Assembly (NCBI GenBank): GCA_963719875.1
Contig: CAVRDJ010000002.1
Coordinates: 3,038,001-3,102,000, forward strand
DNA: 64,000 nt
Direction: 5' to 3'
From: Palsa-360 sp963719875
GTDB taxonomy: Bacteria; Acidobacteriota; Terriglobia; Acidiferrales; UBA7541
Shown: one piece after another, positions 27,430-35,802 of the stretch
Position numbering within the stretch: position 1 is the stretch's first letter
Layout: each line of letters opens with the position of its first letter
The notes under the pieces: generated by a model
Databases searched by the model: none
What the model saw: the letters and a program-made list of their open reading frames with translations, nothing else
Told to the model about the DNA's origin: nothing
Program-made: the position numbers and the translations under genes

Positions 27430-29990
27430 TAACGCACCTCGATGACGCCGGTTCCGGCTGCCTTGTCGCTTTCCGGATTTTGAACGAACAGAGTTCGCGG
27501 GCCCGCGGCCGCTGTAGCGGGGACTTGCAGCTTCATGTGCAGGATCCCCAGGCCCAGAGGCTCGCGATTGGTGATGGTAATGTCCGGCGTTGGCGGTCCG
27601 CTGATCGTAAACGTGAAGGACGGATCGAGGGCGCTCAGGGAAAAGACGCACAGGTCCGCAGTTCCCGTTCCGGCAGCAGGCCGCCGAATAATTACCGGAC
27701 TCCCGCCAAGCACGCAGGACGAAGCCGCCATGGAGAAGGGCCCGATGGCGGCGATGTTCAAACTTACGTTTCCCGCGACGCCCGATCCGCCGTTGGTGCT
27801 GAGCTCCACCACCACGATTTCATTGCCCGCGCTTGAGGGCGCGCTCGGGGTCAGTGGGATCGCGCCCGTCCCCAAGCCTGGCGCCAGCACCACGAACGTT
27901 TGCGTATTGGAAAGCAATCCGTCGGGATTCTGGAGTTGCACCGGAAGGTTTCCCGCGGATTGCAGATCGGGCGCGTCCACCGACGTGATGCATTGGGTAC
28001 TCGATGCGCAGGATGTAGTTCGCGGTGCGCCGGTCAGCAGGATTGTGGAGCCGGGGCCAGGATCAGACGGAGAAAAGTTGCTCCCGGAGACCAATAAAGT
28101 GAAGCCGCCAGCCGAGCCCGCGTAGGCGCTCGTCGGAGAGAGAGAAAAAATGCCTGGGCTATTGTTAATCGTGAGGATTGCTGTTCCCGATTGGCTGATG
28201 TCTTCCGAACTCGTGGCGACAACCTCGACCAGCATGGGCGAGGGCGGGGCCGTGAACAGCCCGGTGGAATCGATGGACCCGCAGATCCCTGGATTGCCGC
28301 ACCCTGCCCCGGTGATCGACCAAATGACCTGCTGATTATCCGTGCCGGTAACGCTGGCGGCGAATCGCAGCTGCCCTGAGCTTGCTATCGTTGCGCTTCC
28401 CGGCAGAACACTGACGACCACGTGGGGCAGGATCGTGACTCTAGCCGAAGCGCTCGAGGTGCCGACCGCCTGGCTCGTGGCCGTGATGGTGACCGGATTG
28501 GGAGATGGCAATCCGGCTGGCGCAACATAATCGACGCTCCCGCCGTTGCTGGTCGAAACCGGCTGGCACGGGTTAGATCCCTCCACACAAATTTGGCCAA
28601 TCACCAAATTTCCGCCTGCGAACCCGTTGACCAGCCAGGTCACGTTTTGATTGGGCGTATGGTTGACTAGGGCGGTGAAGGTTTGCCTGTGGCTGACTGC
28701 AAGGGTCGCGCTCGCAGGCATTAGAGTCACGCCGAGGGCAGCCGTGAACGTGACCGTGGCGCTTGCGGAAACGTTCGGATTGGCATTGCTGCGCGCACGT
28801 ACCGTCACCGAACCGCCCCTCGGCAGAGTTTGCGGTGCTGTGTATGTTGTGTTGTCAGGTGCGGTTTGCGAATTGAGAATCAATCCGACGGTCGGGTTGC
28901 CATCCACCACTCCATTGACGTCCCACGTGACCGTCGTGTCCTGCCCTCCGGTCACGGTGGCTTGAAATGCTTGTGCGCTGCCGAGTGCCACCGTCGCCGC
29001 GGAGGGCGAGATGGAAACGCTGATCGCCGGAAAAATGGAAACAGAAACGGATGTTGCCTTCGATGGATCGGCTTGCGGTGTGGCCATGATTTGGATGGTT
29101 GCAGGGGACGGTGGAAGCGAAGGCGCGGTGTACACGCCATTCGAGGAAATCCTCCCGCAGGCCGCGGCCGCGCAGCCTGTCCCCGCAACGTTCCAGGAAA
29201 TCACGCGGCTTGGGTTCGAGTTGGCGGCCGGTGTGAGCGTCGCTGCGTATGTGGCGGTGTTCCCAATGGTGACCGATGACGGCCCGGTCAAGGCCAGGGA
29301 AAATGAGCTCGTAACGGTAATCGTTCCAGTGCCGCTCTTCGAGGGATCGGCCGTGCTGATGGCAGTCAGAGAAATGCTGGGAGGCGCGATTAGAATTTGC
29401 GGCGCCGTGTATGTCCCGGAGGAATCCACGGTTCCACACGCGCCTCCCATGCAACCGCTGCCGGAGAGAATCCAGGTGACGCCTCGATTGGGATTTCCGG
29501 TGGAATTCACCGTGGCCGTGAACGGCCGCGAAGCGCCCAGTTCGACCGCCATCGTCTGAGGATGAACTGAAACGGAAATGTCGCTTGTAATGGTCACAAG
29601 CGAAGCCGAACTCTTGGAGATGTCCGCGGCGCTGGTGGCCCGTACGGAAACGGAAGCGGGTGACGGAAGATTCGCCGGAGCCGTGTAGACGCCGGCCGCG
29701 TCAACCGCTCCGACCATCACATTCCCGCCGGGAATTCCGTTCACGCTCCAATTCACGGCCGTGTCCGGCGTATTGCTGACCGTCGCGGTGAAAGTCTGCG
29801 GCTCGCCCAGCGGGACAGATGCGGTAGCCGGTGCGACCGTCACGGTAACTGGGGGAGGGGGCGGTGGCGGGCCTGATCCTACGAGTCCGCCACAGCCCAG
29901 GAATGAAGCGACGAGAGGCAGCGCGGGGCGCCAGTGAAACGAGGTGCGAAGCAGATAGCAGCGTCCCCGAACTTTCGTGCTCCCTTCCAT
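27429..29990 (-). CDS. Ig-like repeat lipoprotein
   Basis: About 853 residues. The N-terminus is basic, then hydrophobic, ending in ASFLGC, a plausible lipobox, then a proline run. It is followed by at least six bacterial Ig-like (BIG2-type) repeats of about 95 residues (VTVxPATAxVxLGxxQTFTATV...VYTAPxxLPSP), then an IPT/TIG-like domain (FSLSPTSAYAGSAGGFTLLVSGSNF) and a C-terminal beta domain. Probably a cell-surface adhesin or scaffold. Start uncertain: ATG 29990 begins close to the basic region but lacks a clear ribosome site; ATG 30029 and TTG 30053 are alternatives. Confidence 0.8.
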   Translation of the reverse strand: MEGSTKVRGRCYLLRTSFHWRPALPLVASFLGCGGLVGSGPPPPPPPVTVTVAPATASVPLGEPQTFTATVSNTPDTAVNWSVNGIPGGNVMVGAVDAAGVYTAPANLPSPASVSVRATSAADISKSSASLVTITSDISVSVHPQTMAVELGASRPFTATVNSTGNPNRGVTWILSGSGCMGGACGTVDSSGTYTAPQILIAPPSISLTAISTADPSKSGTGTITVTSSFSLALTGPSSVTIGNTATYAATLTPAANSNPSRVISWNVAGTGCAAAACGRISSNGVYTAPSLPPSPATIQIMATPQADPSKATSVSVSIFPAISVSISPSAATVALGSAQAFQATVTGGQDTTVTWDVNGVVDGNPTVGLILNSQTAPDNTTYTAPQTLPRGGSVTVRARSNANPNVSASATVTFTAALGVTLMPASATLAVSHRQTFTALVNHTPNQNVTWLVNGFAGGNLVIGQICVEGSNPCQPVSTSNGGSVDYVAPAGLPSPNPVTITATSQAVGTSSASARVTILPHVVVSVLPGSATIASSGQLRFAASVTGTDNQQVIWSITGAGCGNPGICGSIDSTGLFTAPPSPMLVEVVATSSEDISQSGTAILTINNSPGIFSLSPTSAYAGSAGGFTLLVSGSNFSPSDPGPGSTILLTGAPRTTSCASSTQCITSVDAPDLQSAGNLPVQLQNPDGLLSNTQTFVVLAPGLGTGAIPLTPSAPSSAGNEIVVVELSTNGGSGVAGNVSLNIAAIGPFSMAASSCVLGGSPVIIRRPAAGTGTADLCVFSLSALDPSFTFTISGPPTPDITITNREPLGLGILHMKLQVPATAAAGPRTLFVQNPESDKAAGTGVIEVR

Positions 29991-30366
29991 TACAGCGCCA
30001 AGTGCACGCGGTGTGCCAGCGTGGTGCATCGAGTAAAATGCGCGCCCTGCCAAGGTTTTTGCTCAGGTTTGATACGGGAAGGAATTCGGGCAAGGCTCAC
30101 ACCATCAGTGTGTTGCTCTTGTTCGATTTCAGGGATTCAAGGAGTCAATGGAATACCTGCGCGGCCGTTGTCATTCTGTGCTGATACTGAAATTGTGCCG
30201 AGTTGGGAATTGCAATCGGGAAGCGGGATTCAATTTGGGGCAGTGACGCAGGTTGTAGGCTTCAGGGATCGGTTACAGGGAAAGTCAAGACCTGAGACCC
30301 TGCCACCTACCGCCTACTACCTTCTGCAAAGTTGACACGGCTGTCCTTGGATTGAATAATCCTTGC
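29991..30366. other. divergent intergenic region
   Basis: No gene is seen. It contains the promoter at 30332-30360 for the plus-strand gene. Nothing recognisable serves the minus-strand gene. Confidence 0.5.
30332..30360 (+). promoter_or_regulatory. candidate promoter giving a leaderless transcript
   Basis: TTGACA at 30332-30337, a 17-base spacer, and AATAAT at 30355-30360. The expected start point coincides with the ATG at 30367, and no ribosome-binding sequence precedes that ATG. Confidence 0.55.
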
Positions 30367-30735
30367 ATGCCTCGTCCCGAAACGGCGCACCGGGTCAAAA
30401 GTTATTCCGCGGCGACGGGCTACGTGTATCAGTACTATTTTTACGAAGTCGAGAAATCAAAGCGTGGGGCGGTAGCGGGGACCGAGTATGTGTACATGGC
30501 TTCCGCCGACAGGAAACTTGTGTTTCCGGTGCGGATTTTTGTGAGGAAAGACGCCCTGGAAAAGTGGTCCGCGCGCACCGGCCGGCAATTCACCGGAACG
30601 GAAGAATACGCCGTCGCCAAGATGCGCCTGTTTCAGGCTTTTGACGAAGTGGAAGGGCTTCTCTCCGCGAAGGCTCCCGATCTCCTGGTCGACGAGTCGA
30701 ATCTCGACTCTCTACTGTCGCAATTGGATCTGTGA
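30367..30735 (+). CDS. conserved hypothetical protein
   Basis: 122 residues, no signal peptide. Aromatic N-terminal half (SAATGYVYQYYFYEVEKSK), central VFPVRIFVRKDALEKW, acidic C-terminus. I recognise no domain. Composition and regular codon use support a real gene. ATG 30367 is preferred to a TTG 15 bases upstream because the promoter -10 element overlaps that TTG region. Confidence 0.7.
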   Translation: MPRPETAHRVKSYSAATGYVYQYYFYEVEKSKRGAVAGTEYVYMASADRKLVFPVRIFVRKDALEKWSARTGRQFTGTEEYAVAKMRLFQAFDEVEGLLSAKAPDLLVDESNLDSLLSQLDL

Positions 30736-30745
30736 GCCTGGTGTT

Positions 30746-30820
30746 GTAGCGCCGGCGTCCCGCCGGCGGTTTTGCAACGCACAGTGATCAGAAAAATCCC
30801 CGGCGGGACGCCGGCGCCAC
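30746..30820. repeat. REPIN-like GTAG element
   Basis: Left half GTAGCGCCGGCGTCCCGCCG, right half its inverted partner ending GGCGCCAC. Same subfamily as 35981-36054. Confidence 0.87.
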
Positions 30821-30996
30821 GAAAAGCGATTCGATGGTTTTCGGCAAGATGCGATTGGATCGGACAAGCGCGGCACAATTCTACTGCTCTAAAGAATAGC
30901 AGAGTCACTTTCGATGTCAATTCCATTCATCGAAAATCGGACATATTTCCATTCTTCAATATAATTTCCATTCGAATGGAAAGGCTCATCGCATCC

Positions 30997-31914
30997 CTAT
31001 TTTCGGAACACTTCCGCGAGCGCACTCGCCAGGTTAGGCTGCAAGAACGTATACCCGGAATCCGCAAGCTTTGACGGCAGCACCTTCTGGCTGCTGAGAA
31101 GCAGCGCATCGGCCATTTCTCCGAGCGCCAGTCGCAGCGCGAAGGCGGGCGCGGGAAACAGGGCCGGCCGGTGCAACGTTTTTGCGAGGATGCTCGTAAA
31201 CTCTTGGTTTCGAACTGGATTTGGGGTCACGACATTGACAGGCCCCGTGAGCCCTGAGCTCAGAAGCGCGAATGGGATGATGTTGACAGTTTCCTGCAGA
31301 GTCAGCCAGGACATCCACTGCCGGCCATTGCCGAGCCGCCCGCCTGCGCCTAGCTTGAACGGCAACGCCATGCGAGGCAGCGCCCCTCCGTGCGCCCCGA
31401 GGATGATTCCGAACCGCAGGCTGACCACACGCGCGCCGAATTGCGCTCCGCGCGCGGCTTCCGATTCCCATTCGCGGCAGATCCCGGCAAGAAATTCGTT
31501 TCCCGGGGCGCTCGCCTCCGTAAGAGCTTCTTCGTCGCGGTTGCCGTAGTAGCCGATGGCCGATGCCGCCACGATCACGCGCGGCGGCCGTTGCAATTTC
31601 GCAAGAGCCCCGATCAGGTGCCGCGTCGCGTCGATCCGGCTTGTCCGCAGCAATTCCTTGCGCGAAGCGGTCCACCGCCCCTCGGCAATGGACGCTCCCG
31701 CGAGATGAATGAGAGCCTCCGCGCCCTCGGCGCCGGCGGCGTCGAATCGGCCCGCAACGGGGTCCCATTGAACGGCTTGCACGTGTTCCCCGGCTGCGTC
31801 TTTCCGCGCCGCCCTGGGCCGCACCAGCCGCGCGATCGAATGACCTTGCCCCTCCAGCGTTTCCACCAGCGCCGTTCCCAGGAATCCCGTCGAGCCCGAA
31901 ACGAGAATGCGCAT
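30997..31914 (-). CDS. TIGR01777-type NAD-dependent epimerase (YfcH-like)
   Basis: 305 residues with an N-terminal Rossmann motif MRILVSGSTGFLGTAL. SAIGYYG near residue 125 stands where SDR proteins have YxxxK, and WMSWLTLQE (for W(I/M)SWxHxxD) near residue 200 is the subfamily signature. Membership is clear. Substrate unknown; some relatives are linked to cell division or sugar-nucleotide chemistry. Start supported by GGGGAGG. Confidence 0.87.
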   Translation of the reverse strand: MRILVSGSTGFLGTALVETLEGQGHSIARLVRPRAARKDAAGEHVQAVQWDPVAGRFDAAGAEGAEALIHLAGASIAEGRWTASRKELLRTSRIDATRHLIGALAKLQRPPRVIVAASAIGYYGNRDEEALTEASAPGNEFLAGICREWESEAARGAQFGARVVSLRFGIILGAHGGALPRMALPFKLGAGGRLGNGRQWMSWLTLQETVNIIPFALLSSGLTGPVNVVTPNPVRNQEFTSILAKTLHRPALFPAPAFALRLALGEMADALLLSSQKVLPSKLADSGYTFLQPNLASALAEVFRK

Positions 31915-31933
31915 GTGCGATGCCTCCCCGAAA

Positions 31934-31958
31934 ACCCACAGGCTGAAGCCTGTGCTAC
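31934..31958. repeat. single GTAG hairpin (reverse orientation)
   Basis: Reads CCACAGGCTGAAGCCTGTGC followed by TAC, i.e. a GTAG-footed hairpin on the minus strand, 20 bases upstream of the epimerase start. Confidence 0.75.
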
Positions 31959-32158
31959 TGTTCCCACGCTACGGCGCGGGGGCTGGCAAGGTCAAATGAA
32001 TATCGGAATTGTTATCTCCGACCTCTTCCTATTATTTGAAAGAGTCAAATTTTCAGAATTGAGCCGAATTTCGTTGTAGGATGCGTGTTGTTAACGAGGG
32101 GGTGTGGCTTTCTTGAGCCGCCACCGACATGTTAGGATTTCGCGGGGGGGGGGAAAGT

Positions 32159-33652
32159 ATGGGACATCAGCGAAACGCCAACGTTCTGAACGCGGCCAGC
32201 GCGGGAATCCTGAGCCGTCGCGGCTTGCTGCAACGCGCCGGGTGGACCGCCGCGGCTGCAGCGCTTCCCAGCGGATTGTTTGCCGCCGAGAGCGTCAGCC
32301 CCGTCATGGCCAAGCTCAGCGCGTATATGAGCGAGGCCGGCGGCCACGCTCTGCCGGAGGAAGTGGTCGAGAAGGCCAAGCACCATATCCTCGACACGTT
32401 TGCCGCCATGATATCCGGTTCGGACTTGCCTCCGGCTCGCGCCGCGTTTCAATATGCCCGCGATTTTACAACCGACAAGACCGCGACGATTGTGGCTTCG
32501 AAAATGACCTCGAGCCCTCCGGAGGCGGCGTTCATCAACGGCATGCTGGCGCATTCCGATGAAACCGACGACTCCAACGAGTTCTCGCAATCCCATCCCG
32601 GCTGCGCCGTCGTTCCCGCCACTCTGGCGGCCGGGGAGAAGTTCGGCATCGACGGAACACGCTTTTTGCGCGCCGCGACCCTCGGTTACGACGTCGGGCC
32701 GCGCATGACCATCAGCTTTGGCGCGATCGATTTTCGAAACAACAGCCACAAGAGCACTCACGCCATCTCGAGCATTTTCGGAGCGGCGGCCGCAGCGGGC
32801 TGCGCCGCGAACTTGAATGCGCAGCAGATGCGCTGGCTGCTCGATTACACGGCGCAGCAATCCTCGGGCATCGGCGCATGGAATCGCGATACCGAGCACA
32901 TCGAGAAAGCCTTCGTCTTCGCAGGCATGACGGCGCGCAGCGGAGTCACCTCGGCCCTGGTGGTGCATGCGGGATTTGACGGCATCGACGACATCTTTTC
33001 GGGCGTCGACAATTATTTCCTGGCCTACGCCCCCAATGCCAAACAGGAGGAGTTGGTATCGCAACTCGGCGAGCGTTACGAGATTGCCCGAACCAACATC
33101 AAGAAATGGACCGTGGGCTCGCCGATCCAGGCGCCGCTCGATGCCATGTACGACATTCTGAAAAAGCGCGCCGTGAATCCCGACGATGTGAAGTCCATCG
33201 TGGTGCGGCTTGCGAACACCGAGGCGCGTGTCGTCGACAATCGCGAGATGCCGGACATCTGCCTCCAGCACATGGTTGCCGTGATGCTCCTCGACAAAAC
33301 CGCTTCGTTCCGTGCGGCGCACGACAAGGCCCGCATGAAGGACCCGGCTGTCCTTGCCGTTCGCGCCAAGGTGCAGCTGGTTTCGAGCGAAGAGCTCGAA
33401 AAGCTGGAACCGGCGCGGCAGGCCATCGTGGAGATCACCTTGAACGACGGGACCGTCCTGTCCGACCGTGTGACGGACGTGCGCGGCACTGTGGATAATC
33501 CCATGACCCGCGAAGAGGTGGCCCAGAAATGCCGCGACCTGGTGGAACCCGTCCTGGGCAAAGCGAACTGCACGGCTCTCATCGATAAAATATTCGGAAT
33601 CGAAAAAGTAACGGACATCCGCGAGCTTCGCGGCGTGCTGCAAAAGGCCTGA
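32159..33652 (+). CDS. MmgE/PrpD-family protein with Tat signal
   Basis: 498 residues from the ATG at 32159, which follows a G-rich ribosome site. The Tat signal is LSRRGLLQRAGWTAAAAALP. The rest is a full MmgE/PrpD fold: KAKHHILDTFAAMISGSDLPPA, INGMLAHSDETDD (for the family's NA-AH-LD/HDDT) and SFGAIDFRNNSHKSTHAI. The family includes 2-methylcitrate dehydratase, but an exported member is unusual, so the substrate is unknown. Cluster with other Tat-exported enzymes (33900, 60615) suggests periplasmic small-molecule catabolism (inference). Confidence 0.85.
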   Translation: MGHQRNANVLNAASAGILSRRGLLQRAGWTAAAAALPSGLFAAESVSPVMAKLSAYMSEAGGHALPEEVVEKAKHHILDTFAAMISGSDLPPARAAFQYARDFTTDKTATIVASKMTSSPPEAAFINGMLAHSDETDDSNEFSQSHPGCAVVPATLAAGEKFGIDGTRFLRAATLGYDVGPRMTISFGAIDFRNNSHKSTHAISSIFGAAAAAGCAANLNAQQMRWLLDYTAQQSSGIGAWNRDTEHIEKAFVFAGMTARSGVTSALVVHAGFDGIDDIFSGVDNYFLAYAPNAKQEELVSQLGERYEIARTNIKKWTVGSPIQAPLDAMYDILKKRAVNPDDVKSIVVRLANTEARVVDNREMPDICLQHMVAVMLLDKTASFRAAHDKARMKDPAVLAVRAKVQLVSSEELEKLEPARQAIVEITLNDGTVLSDRVTDVRGTVDNPMTREEVAQKCRDLVEPVLGKANCTALIDKIFGIEKVTDIRELRGVLQKA

Positions 33653-33687
33653 TCGAGGAACGCCGCGTTGTTGAGTTCGGAACCCGG

Positions 33688-33833
33688 CAGGCTGAACAGC
33701 TTGCGGAAAAACTAAAATTTTGTCATTCCGAGGCGCGCCGCGCGCCGAGGAATCTCTCTTTTCCTGCGTTTAAATCAAAGAGAGATTCCTCACTTCGTTT
33801 GGAATGACAAAATAAATTACTTTTCGGCACCCT
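33688..33833. repeat. nested inverted-repeat element, MITE-like (second copy)
   Basis: The left outer arm CAGGCTGAACAGCTTGCGG matches the element at 19807. The inner TGTCATTCCGAG inverted repeat is well kept (33720-33810). The right outer arm is degenerate. Confidence 0.75.
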
Positions 33834-33899
33834 GTGAAGATTATCCTATTCGAGGGGTGGAACTTTCCTGCGCGCCCGGAAAGAATAGTCAGATGAGTT

Positions 33900-34814
33900 T
33901 CACGCCCCCCGCTTTAGATCCTTAATGAACGAGAGGACATTGGATACGCACTCGTCGGGCTTGATGGCTGCGATGTGATAGCCGTCGCTCGGAAGGACGA
34001 GCAGGCGCGAGTTCGGGATTTTTTGTTGGTAGCGAAGAACGGTCTCCACGGATTGCAGCGCGCTGCGGTCGGATGTGATCACCAGGGTTGGCGCGGCGAT
34101 GCGCGGCAAGACGCTTTCCATATTGAGTGCTGCTTCCACTTTCGCCATGCCGGATTTGGTTTGCGGCTTCGTCGAACCCATCAGCGTGTTCCAATATTCC
34201 ACCATTTCTGGAGAGGCCGAGGTGCCGAGTCTTCTTTGCTGGGCGGAAGAGGACGGGGCGGAGAACGGAAGTTTGGAATCCACGGGCCTAACCGGGCCGC
34301 TGGCGATCGTGAGCGTGCGTGTTCGCTGCGGATAATCCGCCGCAAACTGCATTGCAATCGCGCCTCCCATTTTGGCGCCGATGATGTGCGCCGCGTCCAC
34401 TCGGAGATGGTCGAGAAGCCGTGCCAGGGTAGTTGCGAGGTTTGGCATGGACCACTCAAAATTTTGTGGGATCGAGGAATTTCCAAATCCAGGCAGGTCC
34501 GGCCGAAGGAGACGGAACTCCTGAGCCATTCGAGGAATCCATCCGAACCAGGAAATGCTCGATTCGTCGTTCCCGTGGATGAGCAAGGCAGTCTCAGGCT
34601 TCACCCAGGGCGCGCCGAGCCAGTCGTCTCTGTAGAACAGCTCATTTCCCGACTCGGCGGGGGCAGCTGTCTGAGGGTTGCCGGCGCCACTTTCCAACTC
34701 CCGTGGGGCGAGGGCACTCATGGCGTTCAATTCCGTCGCCAAGGTCGAGATACCCAGCGCTCCCGCCGTTCCGGCGCTCATGTGTAGCAAACTTCGCCTC
34801 GAAACTGTGGTCAT
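33900..34814 (-). CDS. Tat-exported alpha/beta hydrolase lacking the nucleophile serine
   Basis: 304 residues from the ATG at 34814, behind a GGAGGTGG site. Twin-arginine signal TTVSRRSLLHMSAGTAGALG. The oxyanion region is LLIHGNDESSISWFGW and the core is DLPGFGNSS. The nucleophile elbow, normally GxSxG, reads GAKMG with lysine at residue 148. Asp (VITSDRS) and His (DGYHIAAI) positions are present. It may be non-hydrolytic or use different chemistry. Flanked by a 40-base duplication of the moaX upstream region. Confidence 0.82.
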   Translation of the reverse strand: MTTVSRRSLLHMSAGTAGALGISTLATELNAMSALAPRELESGAGNPQTAAPAESGNELFYRDDWLGAPWVKPETALLIHGNDESSISWFGWIPRMAQEFRLLRPDLPGFGNSSIPQNFEWSMPNLATTLARLLDHLRVDAAHIIGAKMGGAIAMQFAADYPQRTRTLTIASGPVRPVDSKLPFSAPSSSAQQRRLGTSASPEMVEYWNTLMGSTKPQTKSGMAKVEAALNMESVLPRIAAPTLVITSDRSALQSVETVLRYQQKIPNSRLLVLPSDGYHIAAIKPDECVSNVLSFIKDLKRGA

Positions 34815-35071
34815 TTTCGTTCCACCTCCAGGTGGATTCGTTCGCCGCATCCAAGCACAGCGTCTAACGTGGCAGAAATGTACCCTGATCCGCTCCCAAA
34901 AACCAGTGACCCTGCGCAGGAGTGCGGCAAAATGTTTGTGCTGCTGCTTAAAAAGACCAATGAGCAATACGCTTCGCGCCTCTCGATCAACAAATGGATT
35001 GAGCTGAAATGATTCACGCATGGCGGATTCGCACAGTGGAACTTTCCCGCGGGCGCGGATAGAATGGTCAC

Positions 35072-35767
35072 ATGCGTGTGCGCGTATTGTTCTTCGGGCG
35101 GCTGAAAGACATCGTGGGCAGGGCGGAGGAGCAGGCGGAGCTCTCCGAAGGTGCGCGCGTCGAGGATTTGTTCGAGCGCTACGGGAGGAATTTTCCTGAG
35201 CTTGCCAAGTTTCGCCCTTCGGTCGCCGCGTCTGTGAATCAAGAATTCGCGGAGTGGCGCGCGCCGCTCGCTTCGGGCGACGAGGTCGCGTTTCTTCCTC
35301 CCGTCAGCGGCGGCGGCACGTCCGCCGGGGCTGCGCTGGAGGAAAACCTGTGCGCCCTGGTCCGAAAGCCGATCGAGACTTCGGAGATTGTGGCGCTGCT
35401 CAAGGCCCCGTCCGATGGCGCCGTGGTCGTGTTTGAAGGGATCGTGCGCAATCATTCCGCCGGCCGTTCGACGCTGTACCTGGAATACGAGGCGTACGAG
35501 CCGATGGCGATCGCCAAGATGCGCGAAATTGGCGCGGAAATGCGCGAGAAATTCTCGATCCGGCGGTACGCGATGATTCACCGGCTGGGCCGGCTGGAAA
35601 TCGGCGAAACCTCGGTGTTAATTGCCGTCTGCTCGGCGCATCGCGCCGCCGCATTCGACGCCTGCCGCTACGGCATCGATACCCTGAAGCGCAGCGTGCC
35701 CATCTGGAAGAAAGAGTTCTTCCGCGACGGCGCCGTGTGGGCCGATGGAGAAATCCCTTCCGCCTGA
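35072..35767 (+). CDS. moaX: MoaD-MoaE fusion, molybdopterin synthase
   Basis: Single 231-residue chain carrying both subunits of molybdopterin synthase. Residues 1-82 are MoaD (ubiquitin fold, MRVRVLFFGRLKD) ending in SGGG at 79-82. From about residue 95 is MoaE (GAVVVFEGIVRNHSAGRS, YEPMAIAKM, IHRLGRLEIGE, KRSVPIWKKEFF with the active-site lysines). MoaD must expose a C-terminal Gly-Gly to carry sulfur, so cleavage after the glycines is expected, as known for mycobacterial MoaX. Other moa genes are not in the window. Confidence 0.92.
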   Translation: MRVRVLFFGRLKDIVGRAEEQAELSEGARVEDLFERYGRNFPELAKFRPSVAASVNQEFAEWRAPLASGDEVAFLPPVSGGGTSAGAALEENLCALVRKPIETSEIVALLKAPSDGAVVVFEGIVRNHSAGRSTLYLEYEAYEPMAIAKMREIGAEMREKFSIRRYAMIHRLGRLEIGETSVLIAVCSAHRAAAFDACRYGIDTLKRSVPIWKKEFFRDGAVWADGEIPSA

Positions 35768-35802
35768 GCAATCCTTTTCGCGGGAGCAGGAATCGTATCT
35801 CT

